Source of the DNA: Hybos culiciformis
Lineage: Eukaryota; Arthropoda; Insecta; Diptera; Hybotidae
Reading direction: 5' to 3'
Assembly (NCBI GenBank): GCA_964007475.1
Contig: OZ023274.1
Location: 73,791,303 to 73,855,302, forward strand
DNA length: 64,000 bases
Positions within the stretch are counted from its first letter, which is position 1; every line of letters starts with the position of its first letter. Of the stretch, positions 23,996 through 37,500 are shown in pieces. A program made the position numbers and the translations under genes. The notes under the pieces were generated by a model. It had not been told where the DNA came from. It saw only the letters and a list, made by a program, of their open reading frames with translations, and did not search any database.

Positions 23996-26481
23996 TCAAT
24001 AATCTTCAATTACGATAGAAGCTTTCTCCTTTGTTATTTTTAAATACGTCAATTTATCTGAATTTGCATCATTAGGAGGAACTTCTTGATTTCCAAATAC
24101 AAGATTTCTAAAACGGAAAAAATAAATATACCTTATTGAAAGTGTTTCCAATTTTATTTTTTTTTAAATTAGTTATTTACCCAGTTATAGCAAAGTTTCT
24201 CATCATGTTTATAAATTTTTTTGAATATGCTTCTTCATCAGGCCTAAATTTGTACTCATCTCTAGCAGGGAAATTATATATCAGAAAAACATCATCACCA
24301 TGAACGGTTCCTAAAAGCAAACATTTTAATTTTATCATTGGTTTTATTTTTAAGTGTTTGAAAATTGTTTTTTTTTCTGGCTTTCTTGAAAGTAATAAAA
24401 TTAATTAAAAATATAGGGATTTATTAGGTACGAAAAATGAAATCAATTATTGAGTTCATTAGCAGCTAATGAAATAGAATATAATTAAGAAATCTGATTG
24501 AGTATATTAGTGTTGTAGAATCAAGTGTAGAACTTTATTAATCACATTCCGCAGAGTTATAATTTTTCGATTTTTCTATTCATTTCTCTATAGATTTTCT
24601 CTAGATCCTTCACCAATATAAGTATTCATATGTATATAAGCTTCAGCTTAAGTTTAAGCGTTTGAAACCTTTTTTTTGTTTGTTATTTTGGTAAACTATT
24701 CTTATTATGCCGTTCCAATTTTAAATATTTTTGCCGGTTATTCAACAATTATTGTTCATATTAATACAAAGAAAAATCTGGCTTTTACAGATGTAAAAAT
24801 GTTTAACTAAGATTCCCACAATAAGCTCAATTTTTTGATTATACATCATAAGTTAAAGTTCATTCATTATAAAAAATTGTTTTTTTTTTTAATTGATTTT
24901 TTACTTCTTTTGACATTATTTTATGTTGATAATTATTTAATACAGAGATAACTGGTGTCTTCACAACAATTCTTCAATACTTAAATCGAATAAGAAATAA
25001 TAAATAAATAAATATGATAAATAGCTTTTAATTTATTATGAAAATAATCAGTTTAATGTTCTCGGATCCGGTATCTTCCATTAAAAATATTTCTTACCAA
25101 ATTCAAGATCCGTTCGATGTGCTAGAAGCTGACCAGCTCCGAATGGTGCAGAATTTTCATATAAATAGTAGTACACAGGAGCTTCAGCGAAATCTCTATG
25201 CAATTTTACAGTTTCCCGAGCGTCTTTGATGAATAATTCTTGTGAAAAAATTTCCTGTAATCTCAGATATTTATCCATTAACGAATCATTATTAAATAAT
25301 TGATATTTTTCTTTCAAATAATTTGTATATTTAATTTGTTCCTCTTCTTTTTTTGTTTCTTCATAGAATAATGCAATTGGAGCTAATTTATCAAAATTTT
25401 CCAAAAAATCTTCTAAATATACTCTATCATTATCTTTTTTCATCATTAGCTCAGCCGCATTATATCCACCTTCATCTTTTGTATGAGTTACCAAATACGG
25501 TATTTTGGGTATTTTACCACTTCTTATTACATCATTCGGATGTTTTGTTAAAAATGCATCTTTAACAGTATTTGCCTCAACAACTGGTCCAAATACTCTG
25601 AATGGGAAATATAAGATGGGTTGAAAATGTTTAATTGTGCTAACAATATCAGCAGCTGTTTTCGTCTTTAAACATTTTTTAATAGCCTGAGTTGTATCTG
25701 TAGGACAATTAACTAATTTTGCTAATTTTTTTGTTCGCTCTAGAGGTTTTGGAACTATAACCCATGGACAATTTGCTGTACCGCTAAATGAAATTGCTGC
25801 CTTAACTTTAGTGTCTTTGTGCAATATCTGAAAATGTGTACTAGCTCCACCAGCCGAAAATCCTGTTAATAAAATTTCATTTGCATTACCATTGAAGGCA
25901 TGAGCATTTCTTCTAATCCATTCTAAAGCCATTTTTTGATCTTTTAATCCCATATTACCAGAAATAATATTATCTTCGGTACTCATAAATCCTATAGGCC
26001 CGAGTCTATAGTGTAGTGATATCATTATCATATTTCTCTCTTTCATAATTATTTTTTCCTGAATAAATGTACTGTGGCCAAACATAAACGCTCCACCGTG
26101 AATGAGAACTACAATTGGATATGTTTTATCTGTTTTCAATTCTGGTACAAATACATTAATATACAAACAATCTTCCTGACCATTTAATCTATTTTCGTCA
26201 GCAATCATATGATCCCATTGTATACACATTGGACTTGATTTTGTACCGTCGACAACTGAATCAGGTGAATAATAAGTTTGTGGCGATTCGAATCGTAGTT
26301 CTTTGATAGGTGGTTTGGCATAAGGAATTGATTCAAATGAATAATATCCATCATGTTTTAATCCATGAATATGACCACTTGTGGTGTGAATAATTACTGG
26401 ATCACCAGTTGAATTAAATTTATATTGAGCAAATATTGCAATCCCAACGACTAGAACTATTAGCAACAGTTTCTTGAACAT
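23996..26481 (-). CDS. Carboxylesterase (alpha/beta-hydrolase, type B), complete
   Basis: Predicted to hydrolyse carboxyl esters, as insect detoxification, pheromone or hormone esterases do; the substrate cannot be told. Exons 26481-25098, 24310-24181 and 24107-23996 join in phase to about 541 residues, a normal family length. The N-terminus ([18 protein letters not shown]) is a signal peptide or anchor. The oxyanion-hole region HGGAFMFG is at about 128-135. The triad is complete: Ser209 in GFSAGG, Glu337 in KDEGG and His465 in TVHGDD; the histidine is supplied by the second exon. Other landmarks are EDCLYINV and [14 protein letters not shown]. It is the downstream member of a tandem pair and convergent with the PDE10A-like gene, about 540 bases away. 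Unlike its neighbour it has no intron after the KDEG codons. Confidence 0.93.
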
Positions 26482-28023
26482 ATTTTAATTAAGTTCTTAT
26501 TGCGTGTGTTACCTAAACGAAAATTAAATAGAAACTGAATTTGCTAAATTCTAATCACATTATAAAATATTTCCACGATAAAATATATATTTAATTATTT
26601 TTATAATAATCTTTAATTACTCTTCAATCTGTCTGACTGTCTTAAGTGTTAAAATTTAATATAAAATTAGTTTATTTTTTTTAAAAACTTATTTTAAGAT
26701 TGAAAACCCATTGCGTATTGCAAAAATTTGAATATCTAGAGACGTTAAAATTTAATATGAGCGATTACAATTGATAATAAAGTAAGTTTTATATATAAAT
26801 AAAGATATTTAAATTTAAAACCCCAAATGTATTAGCCCGCGCGTTATTCAACATTTCGTTCGTTAAGTTCATTAAACAAAATTAAGAACTTATATTATTA
26901 ATATACTTTCTGAAATTATCACGGAATTTAATTTCAACTCAATTTTGTTCATAAATATTTTTGAGCAAATTACAATATATGGAAAATAACAACAATCTAA
27001 AAAAAACCGTATATGAAAGTTGACCTCTAAACTCAAAAAAAAAAAAAAATTAAGTTATTCAATTTTTACTAATCTAGAGTAAACAAAATAAAAATTTCGC
27101 CTTTTGAATATAGACGACAGACAGCATTATGAGTATTATGGCTATACACTTTTTATTTGATTAAAAACAGAAAAACTTAATTCGAAATGTGTTAATTACA
27201 AGAAAATACTACTTGCACTTGATTTTTTTGGATATTTTGGCTCTAAACAAACAGATCGAATCGGAAATAAAAAATCATAATTTAAGGGCCTTTTATCAAG
27301 CAATTTGTTTTTACATTCGGGACTAATATTATTAAAAAACTTTTATATATATGGAAATATTTCTTTATTTTCAGACGATATCTTGTACTGTAATTCTGTA
27401 ATCTGTAATCTTAGAATCCCATTTCTAAGTTTAAAATTTAAATTTGAATTAACAAATCAAACGATTAACACAGGTGGTAGAGTAGTTCATAGGCATTTTA
27501 AAACGGGACGGACGGACAATTTTTTTTATCAATATTGATGGAAAATAGTAAATAAAATGTTTAATACATTTATAAAGTCTCAATTTCTTAGTATAATTAT
27601 CAAAATAAATGCTCTTTGGATTTTTTATTTTGCAAGAGATATGCGAAATAAAATATAATCATATTCATTTTACTTGCAGGTATAAAAACTGAAAATCAAT
27701 TCAAATGCGTTATTGCCTTTGGCAAAAAAATGTTTTTCAACCTAAACTTATATATTAAAAATACCTATAATTTATTACAAAATCTAATATTTTGTGCAAT
27801 AAAAAATGCACATTTTTCTGCAACTAAGTAAATAAAATAACATAATGTTTAAAAAACCAAATTATGAATTATATGTCGGAAGTAAGTGAATTATTTTAAT
27901 TCTTTGCAGAAGGTTGAAAGAAAATTACAAAATTACAAAAATTTGGATATAAAGAATTAAAAAAATTAAATTGAAAAACCTTTGAATTCAATATTCCCTG
28001 GAATTAATGCTGACTGTAGAAGC
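26482..28023. other. Intergenic region between the esterases
   Basis: AT-rich. I looked on the minus strand for the missing HGDD-type exon of the upstream esterase and saw none. No open frame of coding character was seen. It should include the promoter of the downstream esterase, but no specific element was recognised. Confidence 0.5.
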
Positions 28024-28274
28024 AAGTTCTCTTAAAATCCTTTTTAGTTTGTATTCAAAACGACTGCCCGATCTCGAAAGACTGAACATAAATTTGTATA
28101 TTTAATTTGTTCCTCTTCATTTCTTGTTTCTTCATAGAATAATCCAATTGGAGCTAATTTATCAAAATTTTCCAAAAAATCTTCTAAATATACTCTATCA
28201 AAAAAGTTCTCTTAAAATCTTTTTTAGTTTGTATTCAAAACGACCGTCCGATATCGAAAGACTGAACATAAATT
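28024..28274 (-). pseudogene. Esterase fragment bracketed by 71-bp direct repeats
   Basis: 28091-28200 matches 25320-25429, inside the first exon of the complete esterase, over 110 bases with about three differences, in the same orientation. It covers part of the region coding [17 protein letters not shown] and cannot make a protein alone. On both sides lie copies of a 71-base sequence (28024-28094 and 28204-28274, four differences) not present in the esterase genes, giving a 180-base period. Confidence 0.85.
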
Positions 28275-28544
28275 GGAATTTGGATTTTACATTGCCATGA
28301 TTTTTTTGTGTCAGGATTATAAAAATCGATAATCTAATCCAATCAGCATTTAAAAAATATAGAGTTGTGGAAAACAGATTTAAAAGAAAAATCGTGAAAC
28401 ATCCTTTAGGCTTTTATTTAAATTACAACTAAGCTCCTAAAGCTAAAGAATTTATAAAAATATATTTATTCTTAAATAAAAAAAAAAAACACAAATGATA
28501 CTCAACTTTTTTAAATAGATAATAAATTGTTTATATGCACTTAC

Positions 28545-30067
28545 CAAAATCAATATCAGTGCGATTTGCTAAAATTTGTCCCAAACCATATTCAGCTGGA
28601 TTATTATATAAATATAAGTAACATTTAGATTTACTATGAGTTTTATGTAAATGAATTGATTTCAATATTCCAGTTTTGAATATCTCATTAGTAAACATAT
28701 TTTGAATTCTTTCAAAAATAACTAAATCAGATTCTGCTGATTTACCATTAAATCGCAATTCATACTTGTCTTTTAATTCATCCAAAAGTTTTTGCTTTTC
28801 GATTTCTTCATCTAATTTATCAGAGAATAATACAATAGGTACCAATTCATCAAAGCGTTCCAAAAACTCGTGTAGTAATAGATTTGTATTATTTTCTGTG
28901 TTTGATTTCAATAATTCGGCAGCTGGGTATCCTCCTAAAAACAACAAAAAAATTATGGTTTATATTTATAATTTTGTGTGAAGATAAATTATATGTTTAA
29001 GATTTATATACGAGTACACCTTGTAATTTAATAAATTACATACCTTCATCATTAACATAACTAACCAACCACGGAACATCAATGGCACTTCCATCAGAAA
29101 TTAATTTTTCTGGCGATTCAGTTAAAAATGCATCTTCAGTAAATTTTGATTCAATTACTGGACCAAATACTGTGAAAGGATAATATAAAAAATTTAAAAA
29201 TGCATCAACGCTTTGCACGATGTCCTCGGCCTTTTGTAATTGCAAGCAATTCATAATATTTAGTGAATTGTCTGTTGGACAATTAAGTAACAAAGCAAGT
29301 TTTTTTGTACGTTCAAGAGGATTGTTTACTATTGCCCAAGGACATGTTGCTGTACCACTAAAAGATATTGCACTCTTTAAATTCAACTCCTCTGTTTGTT
29401 TTGATAATAGATGCAAATGGACACTAGCACCACCAGATGAAAATCCAGTTAACAATATTTTTTCAGAATCTCCTCCAAAATGTTCAATATTATCTTTAAT
29501 CCATTTAAGAGCTAAATGCTGATCCTTTAATCCCATATTTCCGCTTATGACTGTGTCCTCTGTGCTCAAAAAACCCATTGGACCAACACGATAATTCAAA
29601 GTTACCAAAACCGTATTTCCTGATTCCATTATTAAATCTTGTTTTAAAACACTTCCCGAACCAAACATAAACGCACCACCATGAATATAAACTATTACTG
29701 GTAATTTATTTTTTTTAGAATCTACATCAATATTAGGTGTATAAACATTTAAATGAAGACAATCTTCTTCGCCCACTAGACGAGATTTTTCAAAATTAAA
29801 ATGATCCCACTGAATACAAGCTGGTCCCAAATGTGTTGCATTATATGGTTCAACCCAACTTTTCATGTAGGGCACAGGTGATTTGAAACGAAGAAGTGCA
29901 AGAGGTGGAATAGCATAAGGGATCATTTCAAATGAAAAATGATTTTCTTGTTTTCTGCCAATAATTTTACCATTAGACAATTCAACGATTGGTTCATCAG
30001 AAGACAGAACAAAAGATATTGAGCCATAGAAAGCAATTATACCTGATAATAATAAAATTTCTTTCAT
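28545..30067 (-). CDS. Carboxylesterase paralogue, 3' end not found (exons 1-2)
   Basis: Two exons, 30067-29044 and 28934-28545, join in phase (DEG|GYPAAE) and give 471 residues starting MKEILLLSGIIAFYGS, a secretion signal. The nucleophile Ser210 (GFSSGG), oxyanion stretch HGGAFMFG and acid Glu341 (NDEGG) are intact. The second exon ends RTDIDFG plus one base at a GTAAGT donor, the same place and phase as the neighbour's RTDLEFG donor. No exon with the catalytic His (HGDD-like) was found between 28544 and 26482. Either the gene is truncated or it splices past its neighbour into the exons at 24310 and 24107; the phase fits and would give about 551 residues. The start at 30067 was preferred because the frame upstream offers only GTG. 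Confidence 0.85.
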
Positions 30068-31571
30068 AATTTTCACTATAAAATATATTATTTGCTTCTC
30101 TATGATAATTATTGTTTATTTTGTTTTCTATAAGCTCTAATACACCACTTGACCACTAGTTATTACAAATCAACAATTCTGACTGATTTCAACGAATAGA
30201 AATTTGATTTGATTTTTATTTTTAAAAACAGATAATGATTGAGAAATTTTTTGATTGAATAATATAAAAAATATATATATGTGTGCACTGTTAATTTATA
30301 ATAACAGCGAAGATCAAATATTTAAAAAATTAGGACTCGAATTTTATTTTTTAAATCGTAATGTTATTTTAGGCTTTTGCAATCGTTTGTCATACTAATA
30401 AAATAATGTTCAATGTGGAAAAAATAAAATTACATACTATCTACTTTGTTTGTTCTTTTGATTTAAAAATAAATTCAGCAACACATTAAAATGAAATTTT
30501 GAAACGTTTTCAGTTAATATTTTTCCTAGAAATTCCTTTTCTTTTATCCGATCCAAATCAAACCGAAAAAAAACCGGTATAAATAAGTAAAACTTGTTTT
30601 TTGTTATTACGGAGATTAATTTAAAGAATATAAATCGTTATCAGAGAAAATATTGACATATTGTGTGATTTTAAAATTTATCAGTAAATTTAATTTTTTT
30701 ATTTAATTATGTAAAAATCTACTATGTATTTGCAGATACGATTTTCTCAAGCGAGAAAGAAAGCGAAATGCCTACAACTTATATTTCATAAGTTAAAAAT
30801 TTAATAAAAAAATATGTAGTGTCAAATAATCATATACCCCAGTTATATATAAATATTTTTAATTCTGAATAAAAACAATTTTAAATACATTTATATTTTT
30901 TTATTCAATTTAATAATTTTTATTACTTCTATCAAATTATTTATTATTCTTTATCTATTATAATGAATAATATCTATATCACAAACAAAGTTAAATTTAA
31001 ATTGTTTACCAAAAAAATATTAAATTTTTTTTAAATAAAATTAAAAATCCAAATTCTAATTACAAAAAATATTTTTACCTTCCTTATAATTATAAATAAC
31101 TAAAATAAATTTATAAATCAAAAATATTTTCAAAATATTTTTAAGTAGGTAAGGTACGTGAAAAAATTATTTAATTTGATATATTCCAAAAATTACAAGA
31201 ATGAAAATTTTTTAACGAAACAAAAATTTAATTCAATACATACTACGATATACATTTATAATAGTCAGTGTACAATTTTTGTTAATATTTTTGATTGAAT
31301 AAAAATGATTAAGTACATTTAATATTTCAGATGATTGTTTTAAGAGCGAAAGACAAAATTTATTTTATCTAAGCTTCAAATTTTCATAAAATTGAATTGT
31401 TAATATTTTCTAAATTTTTTTTATTTAAGTTTTTAAAATAGAAATAAAAATTTAGATCGATATATTTTTTTTTTAAATTTACTAATTTTAATACTATTAA
31501 ACACATCATTTAAATACTAAAATGGCAATGTTCACATTTAAGTGATATCAATTTAATAATAGTAAGTTAAA
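30068..31571. other. Intergenic region between the esterase 5' end and TRIM37 3' end
   Basis: Very AT-rich, with poly-A/T runs. It probably holds the promoter of the upstream esterase and the 3' UTR of TRIM37. No gene, repeat or motif could be supported. Confidence 0.5.
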
Positions 31572-34500
31572 TTATGATGAACTGGGTCGTTCAGCTGGCC
31601 TGTAAAAAAAAGAAATTACATATTATTTTAATTAAATTTTTTTTTTTAAATTATAAAAAAATATAAAACAATAATATCCTAGAGGAGAAATATTCATTTT
31701 TGGTGATATTATGAATGAAATAATAATCGCCTTTCATTCAAAATACGATAATAGCTTTAAGTCACGGCAGCCAACAAACTAAAGATGAATAAAACTATAA
31801 AACTGTTAATAAAGAATGTTATAGTTAATTTCTACAAACGTATCATTGAATTAGATATGTCGATATGTACTATATTTGATCATTTAAGAAAATAAACATT
31901 GATATAAATGTTTTTATTTTATTTAAAAATAAAAATACAAATAATATTTAATTTTATTTCCAACATTTTCAACCCGATTAGAATTTTATTTTATATGAAT
32001 AATTATTTTAATTTTTAGGATTATTTCTAAGCTAGATCAGTTTATTTTCTAGAAATGTACTACATAATTATACTCATGCCTTTCTTTATTTTTCTTCGGA
32101 CTTCCAATGTTATTAGTTTGGTTCGTTGAGCTGCTGCTTTCGTTATTCGTATTGCCAGCGACAACATTATTTTCAGATGTACCTTCATCATCATTATTTG
32201 CAGGCATTGTGGGTACCTGTGCCAAGTCCTGGTTCTGTTTGTATTTTACATTCAGTCACAAAAAACATTTTAATTTAAAAAAAAAAGACAGAAAAAAATA
32301 AGGAAAAAATTAATTGAACATGCAGAAAACAGAAGTTGATAAAACCTTAGCAAATTTTAAAACATAAATGGCTTAAAAATTGATAAAATTTCATTACAAT
32401 ATTTTCTTATGAAATGGTTTATTTTATTCCAATGATATGAATAAATATATAAAAAAAATCCTTGGTAGGTAATATGAAACTCAAATACGAAATGGTAAAG
32501 ATATGTTCTAACTAACAGATGTGAACCTACTGAGGCACAAGTGAAATCAATATTCATAAAAGCTAAAAATTTCAAAAATTTTAACAAAAGGAATGGGCTG
32601 AAAAAAATCCAAATAAATATTTTATTTTAACTCGACATAATGTGATTTCACTTTCATTTTTTTATATAATTCTGGAATAAGTATAACTTCAAATGATAAT
32701 ATATTTAATTAGTTAATTTAATAAACCATCATTTCACTCACTAGGCTTTAATTAGAAACTAAAGAGGAAATTATTATAGCCAACCTGTGAATAAATTGAA
32801 GTTCCTGTAGAAGAACCAGTATCACCACATCCACCACCATAATCCATATAATCATCAAAATAATCTAAAGCATTATTTGTAGTTGTTGTCGTAAATTCGT
32901 TGGTTGATTTTAAAAAATCTGGTAGAAATAATATATTGACGGAATCATTTGAGTTTCTGGATGGACTTTGTTGAGTTACCTTCGAATATCTGCGAGGAGA
33001 TGAAGCAGCACTACTGCTTTCACTAATTCGTGAACGGTGTATATTAACACCACCACTACCTCCAAAACCACCGCCATTACCAATTTTGGGGAATTCCACT
33101 GATTCAATATTGTGAAAATTGGAGGCAAGTGATGACATAAAATTTGTTCCAGACATTTCAGCTGATGGTGACCAAAAATGACTATGTGTGCCATCATATA
33201 AATTTGTTGATTTCTGAGAACGTGAACTAGATGAAGTAGAATTAGCACTTTCATTTGAATTTTTTGCTTTCAATAATCTATCAAGAATTAGTGCTGTTGA
33301 CGGTGTTTGATTGATTATTGGTGACTTTTTTTCGTCAGTTTTCAATGTATCTGATACTCCGCCGCCACCGCCGCCAGTAGAAGAAGGAATAGATTCACAT
33401 GATGCAGGTGATGAGAATAATACATTTGTCCAAAAATTTAATGCTTTTGACTGCTCAATCTCTTTAGACTTCTTACAAAATTCTTCAGTATCAGTCTGGA
33501 ATTTAAGCCAATCCTTTTCCATGTGTTGTCCACTTTCGTTATTCATTTTAGTGGAATTCCGTCTTGAATTCATGGCATTTTCCAAATTATTCAATTGCTT
33601 AGAGGAATTTTTTGTTGTAAGAAATAAATTGCTCGTTGGAGGAAGAAAATTTGAACTTGATGCCTCATTTACATTATCCGAAATATTGAAATTGATTTTG
33701 AAATCAGCTTCACCTAATGAGTTTTTTTTTTAGAAAATTTTTATTTCAGTGTCGATTTATATTTAGTTCCATAGAATTGAAAACAAAAAAAAAAAAGAAT
33801 TCAACTTCTTATTTCGTTTTGGCAAATAAAAAGTAACTGTGTAAAAGAATATTCAGATTCTATGTCACTATATTTAAAATATGTATAATCATTATAGGAT
33901 CAAAATCTAATATCACTTGTTACCCCTCAGATATTTATCTCATTTAAACGTTTCAAAATAAATATTGAAAGTTGAAAAAATTTATGAAAAATATATGTTG
34001 CTTACCTGAAGTTGATGGCACTAAAGTTTTCTTTGAACTATTTCTTGACTCTGGAGACAACTGAATATTTTGCAATAATCGATTAAACTTGGAACAGGAA
34101 TCCTTTTTTATGACAATCATAAGAAATGCATAACAAAAATAAGTCATAAAAATACATAAAAAAATGTTTAATAAATGTTTGAAAGCAAAAGCACTAATAA
34201 TTTAAATGGACCATAAATGAAAAATATTCAAAATATTTGACAAAATTGAATTTTTCTTTAAATTTAAACATTCTTAAACTTTTTCATGAATTAACACATT
34301 TTTGAACTATTCACTTTTTTATTCAAAAATGTAATAATTTAGAATTTGTACAATTGAAACCACTTGAAGAAATTTTCAATGTTTAAATCGTTTTGATAAT
34401 TACTTAAAAATATTAGAAAACAAACTCTTATTTCTTTCAAATTACCATTACATAAAAATAACATAACATTTATTGCAATTCAAAAACATTTTTATAGTTT

Positions 34501-37500
34501 GAATAATTGAAAATATATATGAAAGTACCTGCGTATTCCAACGACTTGGTGAGTTAGTTTCTGAATTTGTCTCCTTATTGAAATTGTTAAATTTTTTATA
34601 ATGTTTCCTATTCTTATTACTGTTTCCTACAAAAAAAAAAAAAAACCATATGTTGTTATCACAAAATTTCAAAGACGAATGAAACTCACCTTCTTTACAT
34701 TTCAAATTTTGTGCAACATCGGATGATTCATCATAGTCGAACAAAAATGAACCCGATATACTTAGTTTCGGTGGCTCCATTAAGGTTTCCAAAACACTTA
34801 CAGTTGTTGACGAAATTCGACCATCTTTATCCGCTAAAAATCAATGCTTACAATGTCATAACAAGTAAGAATGGAAAACTACTTTATATACTTACTCGTC
34901 TGATTTGATGATTTGGTATCGTTCTCAAAAAAAGCCGATGAATTATCATCTAATAAAGTGAATAAGAATATATCATCAGTTACATCAGTTAGTTGAGGCT
35001 GAATTTTATTATTAGTAATATTGCTGTTCATACTTCGTTTGCTTGCATTTATGTTGGAAATTTTATTTTTATTTGGAATATTTTGAATTTTTGATTTATA
35101 ATTCAGCGACATAGTTTCGACATCATTATCTATTAATGAGTTTACATCACATGAAGTTGGATCTTTGGTTCCATTTGATGTACAAGCCAGTCCTTTAGCT
35201 GATGGATTTGAGCTTTTTATTGACCGATTTGTTGAAGATGCATAATAAAGATCTTCATCAGCAGTATCGTCTTCTGATTCAAATGTATAATTGTCTTGTA
35301 TATGTAAATTTGGTGAAGAAAATGATAGCCCTAATTGATTAGATTTTTCTGGAGCTGAAAAAAATAAACATTAAAAAATAATGTATTATTGTTTCAAAAT
35401 TTGGCTGTTTTATATTATTTTCATCCTTGAAATAGTTTAGCATTAATATAAATTGCTTAAAAAAAATCAACAAACGATCGTGTAGATATGTCACCCAAAC
35501 TTCTTTCCTTTTTATAATAATAAAACTTCAAACAAAAAATAACAATATTAAATAATTTAAATTTCTAAAATATCATCGACTGGTGAGATTTTAAATGTCT
35601 CAACTTACAGTTAGTTGTAACACTTGTAGTTTTTTTTAAATTTTCATTGATAGCACCTCCCGCATTATCATCACCGCCAGTAGCTTGATTTTCTAATATT
35701 TCCAACATTCCACTGAATTCTACATCAACATTTTTAAGAATATCAGAACGTGATGAAATTTTTTTCCCATTACTGTTATTTCCACTTCGATCGGAGTCAT
35801 TATCATTTGAAGAGGTTCCTGGCGAATTATTATTATTCGATTCGCTAAGTTGTTGCTGTGAACTTTTTTCCACAACTTTTGTTGATGAAGAGCTTGTAGT
35901 ACTCCTATTATTTAAAAGTTTTACATCTGCATAATTGTTATTGGTTTTTTTCAAATTTTTTTTGTTTTTCACACCGCCAGATGTTGAATTATTTTCGGTT
36001 GTTTCTAGAATAGTTCCATTTGTTATTCCTTCACCAATATCACCAACGCCGTTGAATCGTTCTTTAAACTGTTTCAAGTCTTTCTCGAATTCTAGTTGTT
36101 TAGCCAACAATTGATTTATATACCATTGTTGATCACGGCAACGTTGATAATAAGTTGACGGACGCACCTTTAAAAATAAAATTGTTTAGTTTTTTTTCAC
36201 TTAAAATTCAAATTGATAAATATTGAAATAACCAATTAATATTTCTTTTAAACATGGAAATAAAAAAATAAGTACTCTTAATAAATTACCTGAAAACGTA
36301 ATTCCAACGTATCTTTGGCTAAATTTAAATATCCTTCAGAAGCAAGCAAATCTAAACGAAAGAAACGATTATATCCCCAACACTCACCAACGGAAAAATC
36401 GGAAACAAATTCACGTTGAATAATTTTCGAAGAACTTTGATGAATCATTTGCACACGATATTCGTACTAGAAGTAATATAAAATAATTGTATTCAATTAA
36501 TCTTTGGACACTAAATCTAATATTTCTTTAATACCTTGCTTGTTTCCGGTAGCCCCACAGTTAATTCAAGAAATACCGATAGATATTCGTTTCTAACTGG
36601 TCCATTACCATTTGGATATACTTTTAATCTCCACTGTAAGCCATTACTTTCAAGTGGATCTGAATAAACAGGTTGACCTTTCAATTGAAGTTGCGAGAAT
36701 CGTTTCATTAGAAAATTGCCTGTGTCATAGTTTGGAACAATTTCACTTTGGAAGTCAGCAGGAACTGGAGCAGTTATATAACTAGCCATTGGTTTAATTC
36801 TAACTTGATGTATCATTTTCAATAATTCTGGTGATTTCATTATTAATTGAGATTTTGATGAAATCGTTAATTGTTGTTCAATTTCTTGAAGTAAATGTTC
36901 CAATTGTTCTGTTTCTTGAGTTAATGAATTCTTTTGTCGCATTAAAGACACCAGTTTTACTTTAAGTGTTGAATCTAAACGACCTACCATTAATTCAACA
37001 GCATTTCGAATTTCTCGTACTTTTTCATCTTTTGCATTACGAACAGTTTCAACATTATGTTCTACATCTTGAACTAAGCTAATCAATTCCACAAGCCGGG
37101 ACTTAACTTGTGAAACTTCTTCTCTAACTTGACCAATATGATTCTCATAAACTAATTCTAATTGCTTAAAAGTATGTCCCGAATGAGTTCCACCCCAAAG
37201 AGCACACTGATGGCAAATACAGCATTTGCATGTCCAACAATAAACACTTAATTTCTCTTGATGTGTAGGACACTGATCTTGTTCTTTGATTTGCAACAAA
37301 GTGTTGGCACGAGTATTTGAACATATTTGTTGTAAATTTTCCACTTGTATGGCAACATCTTCTAACCATCGACACTAAAAAAAAAATTACATTTAAGTTT
37401 AAGTTATTTATTTTCTTTGTATATAATACTTACATTAACCAATTCAGTTACATGCAATGGAGCACGACAATGTGGACATTGTCTGCGTTGTTCAAGCAAC

